From JABCPO02 sp963546185 (GTDB lineage: Bacteria > Bacillota > Clostridia > TANB77 > CAG-508), in the NCBI GenBank assembly GCA_963546185.1, contig CAUULU010000001.1, positions 1 through 64,000 on the forward strand: a stretch of DNA of 64,000 nt. The letters run 5' to 3'. How positions within the stretch are numbered: position 1 is the first letter of the stretch; the number at the start of each line of letters is the position of its first letter. A program made the translations under genes and the position numbers. Below the pieces are notes generated by a model. The model was not told the DNA's origin. It worked only from the letters and a program-made list of their open reading frames with translations, and made no database searches. This document shows positions 30,128 through 39,833 of the stretch, piece after piece.

Positions 30128-30496
30128 TTATAATACTTCTGGTGCTAATGATAATATTTTTGTATAGTTATTATCTCTAAGCTCTCTTGCTACAGGCCCG
30201 AATATACGTGTTCCTCTTGGGTTTCCGTCTTCTTTTATGATAACTGCTGCATTTTCGTCAAATTTTAAGTATGATCCGTCTTGTCTTCTCACACCTTTTT
30301 TAGTTCTAACTACTACTGCTTTAACAACATCACCTTTTTTAACAATTCCGCCTGGTATAGCACTTTTTACAGAAGCTACTATTATATCACCGATATTTGC
30401 ATATCTTCTGTGTGATCCTCCAACACATCTAATGCAAAGTAATTCTTTTGCACCTGTGTTATCAGCAACTTTAAGTCTGCTTTCTTGTTGAACCAT
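30128..30496 (-). CDS. rplN: 50S ribosomal protein L14
   Basis: 122 residues: VQQESRLKVADNTGAKELLC and GTRIFGPVARELR. It has five out-of-phase CGG triplets (e.g. GAC GGA, TTC GGG, GGC GGA) and an intact frame, the densest control for the codon-phase rule in the window. Confidence 0.97.
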   Translation of the reverse strand: MVQQESRLKVADNTGAKELLCIRCVGGSHRRYANIGDIIVASVKSAIPGGIVKKGDVVKAVVVRTKKGVRRQDGSYLKFDENAAVIIKEDGNPRGTRIFGPVARELRDNNYTKILSLAPEVL

Positions 30497-30521
30497 TTTA
30501 GTCCTCCTTTTTTCTTGCTAT

Positions 30522-30785
30522 TTACTCTTTGATTTTTGCCTTTTCCATAATTTCAACTAATCTCCATCTTTTATCTTTTGAAAGTGGTCTAGTTTCCATT
30601 ACTTTTACTTTGTCTCCAATTTGACAAGCATTATCTTCATCATGTGCTTTAAGTTTGTAAGTTCTTTTAACAACTTTTCCATAAAGCTTATGTGTAACGT
30701 TTGTTTCAACAGCTACTACGATAGTCTTGTCCATTTTATTTGAAACAACCTTTCCTATCATTGTTCTACGAAGCTTTCTTTCCAT
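30522..30785 (-). CDS. rpsQ: 30S ribosomal protein S17
   Basis: 87 residues: MIGKVVSNKMDKTIVVAVET and VMETRPLSKDKRWRLVEI. OB fold. Confidence 0.96.
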   Translation of the reverse strand: MERKLRRTMIGKVVSNKMDKTIVVAVETNVTHKLYGKVVKRTYKLKAHDEDNACQIGDKVKVMETRPLSKDKRWRLVEIMEKAKIKE

Positions 30786-30890
30786 ATAGGATCTCCTTTC
30801 TTTCGCTTTTCAATCTTTTAATAGTTTCTCTTAAATTTATAATAAATATAATATATATTTATTTTTTCTTGATTTTTAATTAATTAATAA

Positions 30891-31091
30891 TTATTTATTT
30901 TCTTCTAATTTTCTTTCTGAAATTACTGTTTTTACTCTTGCTATTGATTTTTTAACTTCTTTTATTTTTTTAGGATTTTCTAATCCATTTGTTGCAAGTG
31001 CAAAATTTAATTTAAATAATTCTTTTTTTAATTCAACAACTTCTTTTTCTAATTCTTCTGTTGACATTTCTCTTATCTTATTTATTTTCAT
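30891..31091 (-). CDS. rpmC: 50S ribosomal protein L29
   Basis: 66 residues, two helices: IREMSTEELEKEVVELKKEL and SIARVKTVISERKL. Its start overlaps the end of rplP by 14 bases. Confidence 0.96.
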   Translation of the reverse strand: MKINKIREMSTEELEKEVVELKKELFKLNFALATNGLENPKKIKEVKKSIARVKTVISERKLEENK

Positions 31092-31506
31092 TTATGTCAC
31101 CACCTTTAACAAATTTTGTTTTTATAGGTAGTTTGTATGCTGCAAGTTCTAATGCTCTTCTTGCTACAGGTTCTGCTACACCTGACATTTCAAACATTAT
31201 TCTTCCTGGTTTAACTGGTGCTACCCAAAACTCTACAGCTCCTTTACCTTTACCCATACGTGTTTCAGCAGGTTTTTTTGTTATTGGTTTGTCTGGGAAT
31301 AATTTTATCCAAACTTTACCACCTCTTTTAACATGTCTTGTCATTGCAATACGTGCTGATTCAATTTGGTTAGAGGTAATCATTCCAGCTTCTAAAGCTT
31401 GTATTCCATATTCTCCATATGAAACTTTATTTCCTCTAGTTGCTTTACCTCTATTTCTACCTTTTTGAACTTTTCTGTATTTAGTTCTCTTTGGCATTAA
31501 TGGCAT
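31078..31506 (-). CDS. rplP: 50S ribosomal protein L16
   Basis: 142 residues. MPLMPKRTKYRKVQKGRNRG and WVAPVKPGRIMFEMSG are diagnostic; near the peptidyl-transferase centre. The first ATG (31506) is chosen because AGGAGG lies nine bases upstream; it overlaps the rpsC end by 26 bases. Confidence 0.97.
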   Translation of the reverse strand: MPLMPKRTKYRKVQKGRNRGKATRGNKVSYGEYGIQALEAGMITSNQIESARIAMTRHVKRGGKVWIKLFPDKPITKKPAETRMGKGKGAVEFWVAPVKPGRIMFEMSGVAEPVARRALELAAYKLPIKTKFVKGGDINENK

Positions 31507-32254
31507 TTTCAGATACCTCCTTTTCTCCTTTATTTACTTTTTTTGTATTGTTATTTCTTTTATTGTTATTTCTGTTATCTCTTCTAGGTTCGTTTTTTCT
31601 CTTTCCATAAAGTCTTTCTTTCTTGTTTCCTAAGATTTCACCTTTATATATTAAAACTTTAATTCCTAGTTTTCCATATGTTGTGTCTGCTTCTGCAAAT
31701 CCATAGTCAATATCTGCTCTAATTGTTTGTAGTGGAACTGTACCTTCACTGTAAAATTCAGTTCTTGCCATTTCTGCTCCTCCAAGTCTTCCAGATACTG
31801 CTATTTTGATTCCTTTTGCTCCAGCTTTTCTTGTTTTTTGAATTGCTTGTTTCATAGCTTTTCTAAATGACATTCTCTTTTCTAATGATGCTGCCACTGT
31901 TTCTGCTACAACTTGTGAATCTAAATCAGGTTTTCTTATTTCAACTACATTTATTGAAATTTCTCTTCCTAATTCTTTTTGTAATTTTTTCTTTAATTCT
32001 TCTAGTTGAGCTCCATTTTTTCCTATTACTAATCCTGGTTTAGCTGTATGTAATGTTACTCTTACTTCTGAATTTGTTCTTTCGATTATCATATCAGATA
32101 TTCTTGCTTGGTATAATTCTTTCTTCAATTCTTTTCTTATTTTGTTATCTTCTACTACGAATTTAGCAAAATCTTTAGAATCTGCATACCATTTAGAACT
32201 CCAATTCTTTATTACACCAACTCTCATACCATGTGGATGAACTTTTTGTCCCAT
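31481..32254 (-). CDS. rpsC: 30S ribosomal protein S3
   Basis: 257 residues: GQKVHPHGMRVGVIKNWSSK, KH domain VRVTLHTAKPGLVIGKNGAQ, and RADIDYGFAEA. The Asn/Lys-rich C-terminal tail of about 40 residues is longer than in relatives. Confidence 0.97.
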   Translation of the reverse strand: MGQKVHPHGMRVGVIKNWSSKWYADSKDFAKFVVEDNKIRKELKKELYQARISDMIIERTNSEVRVTLHTAKPGLVIGKNGAQLEELKKKLQKELGREISINVVEIRKPDLDSQVVAETVAASLEKRMSFRKAMKQAIQKTRKAGAKGIKIAVSGRLGGAEMARTEFYSEGTVPLQTIRADIDYGFAEADTTYGKLGIKVLIYKGEILGNKKERLYGKRKNEPRRDNRNNNKRNNNTKKVNKGEKEVSENAINAKEN

Positions 32255-32267
32255 TAGTGTCTCCTCT

Positions 32268-32633
32268 CTAATTTCTTTCTTTTAATACTATAGTTATATG
32301 ACTTGTTCTTTTATTTATTCTATTTGCTGTACCTTTTGCTGCAGGTCTTATTCTTTTAAGTGTTGGCCCTTCATTTGCATATATTTCTGCAACATATAGT
32401 TTTTCTGTCTTCATGTTGTGATTGTTTTCTGCATTTGCCATAGCTGATTTTAAAAGTTTGTATAATAATATTGATGCAGCTTTTGGTGCATAATTTAGTA
32501 TATTTAAAGCATCTTCTACATTTTTGTTTCTTATTAAGTCTGCTACAATTTTAACTTTTCTATTAGATATTCTAACATTTCTTAAATGTGCTATTGCTTT
32601 TAAGTCTACTACTTCATTTGTTTTTTCACTCAC
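32268..32633 (-). CDS. rplV: 50S ribosomal protein L22
   Basis: 121 residues: AHLRNVRISNRKVKIVADLI and the loop GPTLKRIRPAAKGTANRINK that reaches into the exit tunnel. Confidence 0.97.
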   Translation of the reverse strand: MSEKTNEVVDLKAIAHLRNVRISNRKVKIVADLIRNKNVEDALNILNYAPKAASILLYKLLKSAMANAENNHNMKTEKLYVAEIYANEGPTLKRIRPAAKGTANRINKRTSHITIVLKERN

Positions 32634-32674
32634 TTTGTTGCTCCTCCTTATATTTTTTTAAACTTTAAGTTCTA

Positions 32675-32953
32675 TTACTTTTTACCTAATTTCTTGTCTC
32701 CAGCATGTCCCTTAAATGTTCTAGTTGGAGCAAACTCTCCTAATTTATGTCCTATCATTTCTTCTGAAACATATATTGGAATATGTTTTCTTCCATCATG
32801 AACTGCTATTGTATGTCCAACCATATCTGGATATATTGTTGAAGATCTTGACCAAGTTTTTAAAACTTCTTTTTTATTTTCTTCGTTTAGCTTGATTATT
32901 CTTTTCATTAATTCTGGTGCTACGAAAGGTTTCTTATTACTTGACTTTGACAT
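32675..32953 (-). CDS. rpsS: 30S ribosomal protein S19
   Basis: 92 residues: IKTWSRSS-type text KTWSRSSTIYPDMVGHTIAV and KLGEFAPTRTFKGHAGDKK. Confidence 0.97.
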   Translation of the reverse strand: MSKSSNKKPFVAPELMKRIIKLNEENKKEVLKTWSRSSTIYPDMVGHTIAVHDGRKHIPIYVSEEMIGHKLGEFAPTRTFKGHAGDKKLGKK

Positions 32954-32985
32954 ATCTTCCTCCTTCTTTTAGATTATCTTTTAAC

Positions 32986-33817
32986 TTATTTTTTTCTTCT
33001 AGTTACTATGAATTTATTTGATTCTTTATGTTTCTTTCTTGTCTTGTATCCTAGAGCTGGTTTACCCCATGGAGTAACTGGTCCTGGTTTACCGATAGGT
33101 GCCTTACCATTACCACCACCGTGTGGATGGTCTACTGGGTTCATTACAGAACCTCTAACAGTTGGTCTTATTCCCATATGTCTTTTTCTTCCAGCTTTAC
33201 CAATTTTGATATTTTCATGTTCAATATTTCCGAAGTCTTCCTATTGTAGCTCTACATCTTGAAAGAACTAATCTCATTTCTCCTGATGGTAATTTAATAT
33301 GTGAATATTTTTCTTCTTTAGCCATTAATTGTGCTGAGTTACCAGCTGCTTTAGCCATTTTACCACCTTGTCCTGGATGTAATTCTATATTATGTATTAA
33401 TGTACCTACTGGTATATTATATATTGGCATACAGTTACCTGGTTTAATATCTGCTTCTTCTGCTGATATAACTTTATCTCCATCTGTAAGCCCTCTTGGT
33501 GCTAATATGTATGATCTTGTTCCATCTTCATATTCTATTAATGCTATATTTGCTGTTCTGTTTGGATCATATTCAATCCCTATAACTGTTGCAAACATAT
33601 CGTCTTTTCTTCTCTTGAAGTCTATTATTCTATATTTTTTTCTATTTCCTCCACCTCTATGACGAACAGTTATAACACCTCTAGCATTTCTTCCTGCTGT
33701 TTTAGTTTTTTTAGCAAGTAAGCTTTTTTCTGGTGTCTTTTTTGTTATTTCTGAAAAGTCTGATGTTGTCATCGCTCTTCTAGATGGAGTTGTTGGTTTA
33801 TATGTTTTTATTCCCAT
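32986..33817 (-). CDS. rplB: 50S ribosomal protein L2, one +1 shift
   Basis: Essential, highly expressed subunit-bridge protein. GIKTYKPTTPSRRAMTTSDF, then RHRGGGNRKKYRIIDFKR, and after the shift the catalytic-region NPVDHPHGGGNGKAPIGKPG. The frame breaks at CGG 33230-33232 (CTT CGG A): zero frame gives TIGRLRKY then stop, while +1 gives TIGRLGNIEHENIKIGKAGR, matching relatives (IGQVGNIEH). Two CGGs in the DHPHGG/PIG region are out of phase. Length minus one is 277 codons. Confidence 0.97.
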
Positions 33818-33916
33818 TTTTTCCTCTTTTCATTTATTTTCCTAGTTATTTTTCTAGATACTATATATTTTTATTAATTCATTACATTAATTTTTATAAC
33901 TTATTTTATATTTTAA

Positions 33917-34265
33917 CTATGCTCCTAAGAATCCTTCTATTTCTGAATTATATTTCTTAAGAGTCTTTCTTGTTTTACCACCTTTTTCTTTAAATTCTGC
34001 TTCTTTAGGATTTAAATCTATAGTGATTATTGCTTTTTTGTATTTTGCAGTTTTTCCTGCTTTTCCTCTTTGTCTTTTAACTTTTCCATCATAATTTAAT
34101 GTGTTTACTTTTAATACTTTTACATTAAATATTTCTTCTATAGCTTTTGCTATTTGTACTTTAGTAGCTCTTGTATCTACTTTAAAAGTATATTTACCTT
34201 CTGCTAAGTCTCCGTGTACTTTTTTCAGTTACTATTGGTTTTAAAATTATTTCTTCTGCTAACAT
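33917..34265 (-). CDS. rplW: 50S ribosomal protein L23, one +1 shift
   Basis: Exit-tunnel protein that docks SRP and trigger factor. The start ATG at 34265 overlaps the rplD stop (TAATG). MLAEEIILKPIVTEKST is followed by CGG 34212-34214 (ACA CGG A): zero frame gives STRRLSRR and stops after about 22 codons, while +1 gives STGDLAEGKYTFKVDTRATK and the rest (KVKRQRGKAGKTAKYKKAI). Length minus one is 116 codons. In zero frame no L23 would exist. Confidence 0.94.
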
Positions 34266-34888
34266 TATGCGTACACCTCCTCTAACATTTTTACAGTATC
34301 TACAGTCATTACTATACATTTTGTATTTAATAATTCGTATGTATTTGTATGTCCTACATATGATACTTTAGTTTTCTCAATATTTCTTCCTGCTCTTAAA
34401 ATATTTTCGTCTTTTGCAGGTAATAATATTAATTTTCTTCCTTCTGCTTTAACATTGTTTAATACTTCTACCATATTTTTTGTTTTAGCTTCTTTTAATT
34501 CTAATTTATCAAGCACTACTATTTTACCTTCTGCAAGTTTTGAAGATAATACCATTTTTAGTGCATTTTGTTTTTCTTTTTTGTTTATTCTGTATTTGTA
34601 GCTTCTTGGAGTTGGTCCTAATGCAATACCACCTTTAGTCCATATAGGTGATCTTGTACTTCCGTGTCTTGCTCTACCTGTACCTTTTTGTCTCCATGGT
34701 TTTCTTCCACCACCGCTAACTTCAGATCTAGTTTTTGTACTTTGTGTACCTTGTCTTTGATTTGCTAAATAATTTACTATTACTGTATGTACTAATACTT
34801 CATTTAGCTCTACTGCAAATATTGAATCTTTAAGTTCTATTGTACTTACTTTCTTTCCTTGCATATTTACTACATCTATACTTGGCAT
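34265..34888 (-). CDS. rplD: 50S ribosomal protein L4
   Basis: 207 residues: loop SEVSGGGRKPWRQKGTGRAR reaching the tunnel. Two CGG triplets are out of phase (CAC GGA, AGC GGT). Operon position between rplC and rplW. Confidence 0.97.
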   Translation of the reverse strand: MPSIDVVNMQGKKVSTIELKDSIFAVELNEVLVHTVIVNYLANQRQGTQSTKTRSEVSGGGRKPWRQKGTGRARHGSTRSPIWTKGGIALGPTPRSYKYRINKKEKQNALKMVLSSKLAEGKIVVLDKLELKEAKTKNMVEVLNNVKAEGRKLILLPAKDENILRAGRNIEKTKVSYVGHTNTYELLNTKCIVMTVDTVKMLEEVYA

Positions 34889-34910
34889 TTTTGTTCCTCC
34901 TTCTTAAATT

Positions 34911-35528
34911 TTACCCTTTTACTTTAACTATTGTTCCTTTAGGTCCTGGAACACTACCTTTTACTAATATTACATTTTTTTCTAAATCAACTTTTACAAC
35001 TTTTAAGTTTTGTACTGTTGCTGTTACATTTCCCATGTGTCCTGGTAATTTTTTACCTTTAAGTACTCTAGATGGTGTTGCACATGCTCCCATTGATCCT
35101 GGTCTTCTGTGGTATCTTGAACCATGTGACATTGGTCCTCTAGCTTGTCCATGTCTCTTAATTACACCTTGGAATCCTTTACCTTTAGTTGTACCTTGAA
35201 TGTCTACTACATCTCCTTCACTAAATACATCTGCATTTAATTCTTGTCCAACTTCATATCCTGTAACATCTTCTAATCTAAATTCTCTTAAATATTTTTT
35301 GTATTCTATTTTGAATTTATCAAAATGTCCTTTTTTAGGTTTGATTAAGTGTTTTTCTTTAACTTCTCCAAATCCTAATTGTACTGAAGCATACCCGTCT
35401 ACTTCATTTGTTTTTATTTGAACAACTTTATTTGATGTAACATCTATAACTGTTACTGGTATTACTTTACCATTTTCTCCAAATATTTGAGTCATTCCTA
35501 ATTTTCTACCTATTAATCCTTTTTTCAT
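34911..35528 (-). CDS. rplC: 50S ribosomal protein L3
   Basis: 205 residues: KGLIGRKLGMTQIFGENGKV and HGSRYHRRPGSMGACATPSR. One CGG out of phase (GAC GGG). Confidence 0.97.
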   Translation of the reverse strand: MKKGLIGRKLGMTQIFGENGKVIPVTVIDVTSNKVVQIKTNEVDGYASVQLGFGEVKEKHLIKPKKGHFDKFKIEYKKYLREFRLEDVTGYEVGQELNADVFSEGDVVDIQGTTKGKGFQGVIKRHGQARGPMSHGSRYHRRPGSMGACATPSRVLKGKKLPGHMGNVTATVQNLKVVKVDLEKNVILVKGSVPGPKGTIVKVKG

Positions 35529-35636
35529 TTTTCCTCCTAACTATTGGCTTATAATTTTATTTATTCATAGTTTATTATTAATATTGAATATTATAAGCAT
35601 GGTCTTTTATTATTTTTTTCAAATAATTAATGGTAA

Positions 35637-35960
35637 TTATATTTTCATTTCTATACTAACACCTGCTGGCATTTCTAGTTTTTCTAAACTAGTTAATGTT
35701 GTAGCTGTTGGATATAGTATATCTATTACTCTTTTGTGTGTTCTGATTTCGAATTGTTCTCTTGAATCTTTGTGTTTGTGTGGAGAACGAATTACTGTCA
35801 CAACTTCTTTTCTTGTTGGAAGTGGAATAGGTCCTGAAACTTGTGCTCCTGTTTTTTTAGCAGTTTCTACTATCTTTTCAGCAGATTGATCTAAAATAAC
35901 ATTATCAAAAGCTTTTAATCTTATTCTTATTTTTTCACTTCCTTGTATTTTTGTTGCCAT
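35637..35960 (-). CDS. rpsJ: 30S ribosomal protein S10
   Basis: 107 residues: IRIRLKAFDNVILDQSAEKI and LPTRKEVVTVIRSPHKHKDS. First gene of the S10-spc-alpha operon; SD GGGAGG before the ATG. Confidence 0.97.
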   Translation of the reverse strand: MATKIQGSEKIRIRLKAFDNVILDQSAEKIVETAKKTGAQVSGPIPLPTRKEVVTVIRSPHKHKDSREQFEIRTHKRVIDILYPTATTLTSLEKLEMPAGVSIEMKI

Positions 35961-35969
35961 GTTACCTCC

Positions 35970-36170
35970 CTTTTAATATTGATATTTGTCTAGCAACCAT
36001 CTTCTTAAAGTATCCCGGGTGTTCTATTTTATTTCCATAAAAAAAACTAAGCAAATCTCGCTTAGATAAGATACTTATTTAAGAACTTATCGCCTGGTCT
36101 ATGCCATGACTTCTCCATAAGAGTTCCCTGCATCTAAAGTGCAGCCACATCTTACTTCATCGCTTGACTA
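35970..36170 (-). promoter_or_regulatory. S10 operon leader with attenuator-like hairpin
   Basis: The about 200-base leader between the promoter and rpsJ is highly structured. In transcript order there are a CTGCA/TGCAG hairpin, a larger stem GAACTCTTAT/ATAAGTTC enclosing about 27 bases (36080-36125), then CTAAGCGAGATTTGCTTAG followed by U8 (36040-36066), which is a complete intrinsic terminator upstream of rpsJ. A terminator inside the leader of a ribosomal operon suggests attenuation by a ribosomal protein or other signal. I recognise no named leader family. Confidence 0.6.
36040..36066 (-). terminator. Leader terminator/attenuator upstream of rpsJ
   Basis: CTAAGC/GCTTAG stem (extended by G-U and A-U pairs) with eight T residues directly downstream in transcript sense, located between promoter and rpsJ rather than at an operon end. 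Confidence 0.65.
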
Positions 36171-36174
36171 CTTA

Positions 36175-36203
36175 AGTATAGCATCTTATACCTTATATGT
36201 CAA
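36175..36203 (-). promoter_or_regulatory. Strong SigA promoter of the ribosomal operon
   Basis: TTGACA, 17-base spacer, TATACT on the minus strand: consensus -35 and near-consensus -10, about 210 bases upstream of rpsJ. Confidence 0.85.
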
Positions 36204-36246
36204 TTATTTCCTAGTATCTTTTTTTAATTTTATAGATTATTTCAAA

Positions 36247-36780
36247 TTATTTTTTTATAACTATTTCCATCTCTTTTTCTTCATAAAATGTTTTAAATAT
36301 CATTTTATACTTCCCATTTCCATTATATGGGATATATATATTCTTTATAGTCATTTCTCCTTTTCCTAATTTAGGACTATTTTCAAAAGATTTATCTTTA
36401 AATATGCTTCCATGTTCTCTTATTTCTTCACCTTTTTCATTATATATTTTAACATATGATATTGAAAACTTATGTTCAGTATTTTCTGCATTTTTAACTT
36501 GAACTGGTATTTCTATAATATCTTTTCCTTCATATTGTTTTTTTATCTTTTCTGTATTTAAAAAATTATATTTAGAACTTACTATAATTTCTAAATCATC
36601 AAACACAAACTTTTTATCTTGATATACTTTTTCTACAGAAATCTTGTTATTGCCTTTCTTTTTTATTTCTTGATTTTTTATGTATAAAAATATTGAGCCT
36701 GCTACCATTATCATTAATAATATTATTACAAGTGCTGGCATTATATTAATTTTCTTTTTTACATTTTTTTGTTGTTTCAT
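36247..36780 (-). CDS. DUF4352-like membrane-anchored protein
   Basis: 177 residues: basic N-terminus, one membrane helix (NIMPALVIILLMIMVAGSIF, about 12-31), then an extracellular immunoglobulin-like beta domain (FDDLEIIVSS..., IIEIPVQVKNAENTEHKFSI, KMIFKTFYEE) of the telokin/DUF4352 type that occurs in Gram-positive surface lipoproteins. No lipobox Cys is present. The function is unknown. It ends about 45 bases upstream of the ribosomal promoter. Confidence 0.65.
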   Translation of the reverse strand: MKQQKNVKKKINIMPALVIILLMIMVAGSIFLYIKNQEIKKKGNNKISVEKVYQDKKFVFDDLEIIVSSKYNFLNTEKIKKQYEGKDIIEIPVQVKNAENTEHKFSISYVKIYNEKGEEIREHGSIFKDKSFENSPKLGKGEMTIKNIYIPYNGNGKYKMIFKTFYEEKEMEIVIKK

Positions 36781-36909
36781 TTTAAGAAATTCCCTTCATT
36801 TAAATATATTTTTCTATATATACATATATTATATTCTACTTTAATATAGTATAACAATCTATCACTAGATTCAATATAATTAATATTTATTATCATCAAA
36901 AATAATAAA

Positions 36910-36942
36910 AGTAGATATCTTACTTATAATAAAATATCTACT
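36910..36942 (-). terminator. Terminator after ileS
   Basis: AGTAGATAT/ATATCTACT perfect 9-bp stem, then TTTTATTATTTTT in transcript sense, about 40 bases past the ileS stop. Confidence 0.8.
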
Positions 36943-36983
36943 CTTATTTAATTTAACTTAATTTCTAACTATGTATATATATA

Positions 36984-39800
36984 TTATATTTCATAATCTT
37001 TAGCATATTTTTTAAGTACTTCACTACATCTTTTACATATTGTAGGATTTTCTTTATCTATTCCTACATCTTTAGTGTATTTCCAACATCTTTCACATTT
37101 TTCTCCTTCTGCTCTAGATATATTTACACTTAATTCTTCTTTTTCTATACTGCTATCTTCTTTTAATTCTAATTCTGATACTATTAAAACATCTTCTATT
37201 AGATTTTTGTTATTTTCAATTATTTGATATAGTTCATTTTCTTTGTTAGCACTTACTGTTACTTTAGCTTCTAATGTTTGTCCTATTAATTTTTCTTCCC
37301 TTGCTTCTTCTAATTTCTTGCTTGTAAGTTCTTTTATTTCTATAATCTTCTTAAATTTATTATCTAATTCTTTGTCATATAGTTTTTCATCATATTTTGG
37401 ATAATCTTCAAGCATTATACTAAATGTATTTTCATTTTCTGTTTTTGGCATATACTTCCAAATTTCTTCTGCTGTAAATGATGTTATTGGTGCTAATATT
37501 CTTACTAATTTAGATAATATTATATACATTGCAGTTTGTGCTGCTCTTCTTTCTTTTGAAGTTTTTCCTTCTACATATAATCTATCTTTTATAATATCTA
37601 AATAGAATGTACTCATATCATGTACTAAGAATGAGTTTATTCCATAATATGCTTTGTTAAATTGATATACATCATATCCTTCTGTTACTGTTTTTACAAG
37701 TTCATTTATTTTCATTATTGCCCATTTATCAATTTCTGGTAACTCATTATATTCTACCATATCTTTATTTGGATCAAAGTCTGAAATATTTCCTAATATA
37801 TATCTTGATGTATTTCTTATCTTTCTGTATGTTTCTGCAACTTGTTTTAATATATTGTCAGATATACTTATGTCTGATTGGTAGTCTGATGATATTACCC
37901 AAAGTCTTAATATATCTGCTCCATGTACTTTTACAACCTTATTTGGATCTATAACATTTCCGAAGACTCTTACTCATTTTTCTACCTTTTTCATCAACTA
38001 AAAATCCATGTGTTATAACTTGCTTATATGGTGCTTTTCCTGTTGTTGCTACAGATGTTAATAATGATGATTGGAACCATCCTCTGTATTGGTCACTTCC
38101 TTCTAGGTATAGGTCTATTTCTCCTATTCCTCTTTGTTTAATTACAGATTGATGTGTACTTCCGTGAGTCAAACCATACATCCATTATATCTGTTTCTTT
38201 TACATATTCTGATTTTGGTTTTCCTAAAGTTAATACTTCATCCGGAAGAAGCTCTTCCACTGATTTTTCATACCATGCATTTGTTCCTTCTTTTCCAACT
38301 ATTTCTTTAACTTTTTCCATACTTTCTTTTGTTATATATTCTTTTCCTGTTTCTTTGTCATAGAATATTGGTAGTGGAACTCCCCATGTTCTTTGTCTTG
38401 ATATACACCAGTCTCCTCTATCTGCAATCATCTTTCTTATTCTTTCTTCTCCCCATTCTGGGAACCATTTTACAGTTTCTATTGCTTCTAGAGCTTTTTT
38501 TCTAAATCCTTCTACAGATGCAAACCATTGGTCTGCTGCTCTATATATTATTGGATTTTTACATCTCCAGCAATGTGGATATGAGTGATTTATTTCTTCT
38601 AATTTTATTAGATTTCCTTGTTCATTTAAGTGTTCAATTATTGCATCATTTGATTTTTTGTAATGCATTCCTTCAAATATTCCTGCTTTTTCTGTTTGCA
38701 TTCCTTTTTCATCAACTGCTACATACATTTCTATTCCGTGTTTTTTACCTGCTAAATAGTCTTCATTACCATATGCTGGTGCTGTATGTACAAGTCCTGT
38801 TCCCGAACCTTTTTCTACAAGTATTGTATCATCAGATCCTAAAATCACTTTTGATATTCTATCTAAGAATGGATGTTTATATTCTACTCCTGATAGTTCT
38901 TCATTTTTAATAGTTTTAACTTTTTCATATTCTTCTATCCCAAATGTTTTCATTAGGTCTTCTACCATATCATCCATTAAAACATAGTTTTCTTCTTTCC
39001 CCTCTTTTTTAACCTTAACTAATGCATAATCATATTTGTCTGATATTGTTATTGCCATATTTCCTGGAAGTGTCCATGGTGTTGTTGTCCAAATTACTAA
39101 ATATGTATCTTTTTTATCAAATAATCCTTTTGAATTTGTTACTTCAAATTTTACATATATACTTTTTGATTTGTGATCTGCATATTCAATTTCTGCTTCT
39201 GCAAGTGCCGTTTGGCATGATGCACACCAATATACTGGTTTTAATCCTTTATATATATATCCTTTTTCATACATTGTTCCAAAAACATCTAATTGTTCTT
39301 TTTCTATTTCCTTATTATATGTTATATATGGATTTTCCCAATCTCCTAAGATTCCTAATCTCTTAAATCCATCTGTTTGAAGTTTTATAAATTCTTTATT
39401 AAATTCTTTACATGTATCTCTAAACTTATTTACTTCTATTTCTTCTCTATTTAATTTTAATTTTTCAATTGCTTTTATTTCTGTTGGAAGTCCGTGTGTA
39501 TCAAATCCTGGTATAAAATCTGATCTGAATCCTTGAAGTGACTTATATCTTACTATTGTATCTTTTAATATCTTATTAAGTGCATGTCCTATGTGGATAG
39601 GTCCGGTTTGCATATGGAGGCCCATCATGCAGTATAAATGTTTTTCTATCTTTATTTTTTGCTATTATTTTATTATATAGCCCATTTTCAAATATATTTT
39701 CTAATATTTCTGGTTCTGTGTTTGCTAAGTTTCCCCTCATTGGGAATTCTGTTTTTGGTAAATTTAATGTTTTACCATAATTCTTTTTTTCTTCTTCCAT
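36984..39800 (-). CDS. ileS: Isoleucyl-tRNA synthetase, three +1 shifts
   Basis: Class I synthetase with editing domain. Three shifts at in-frame CGG all fall in or beside active-site motifs: 39603-39605 (AAC CGG A) gives PPYANGPIHIGHALN (HIGH), 38162-38164 (TCA CGG A) gives DVWFDSGSTHQSV, and 37960-37962 (CTT CGG A) gives KMSKSLGNVIDPN (KMSKS). Five other CGGs are out of phase (CCG GAT, CAC GGA twice, TCG GGA, ACG GCA). It ends with a zinc-binding C-terminus CERCWKYTKDVG...CKRCSEVL. Length minus three is 938 codons, the normal size. No zero-frame segment contains both HIGH and KMSKS. Confidence 0.97.
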
Positions 39801-39833
39801 CTTTCCTCCTTATACTTTTTTCTCTTCTACTTT

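Noticed and set aside
30128..30496. CGGA in any phase as the signal
   Set aside because: rplN alone has five out-of-phase CGG triplets (e.g. GAC GGA) and an intact conserved frame.
36000..36170. T-box or known riboswitch in the rpsJ leader
   Set aside because: No T-box signature sequence or recognisable aptamer core; only hairpins and a terminator can be supported.
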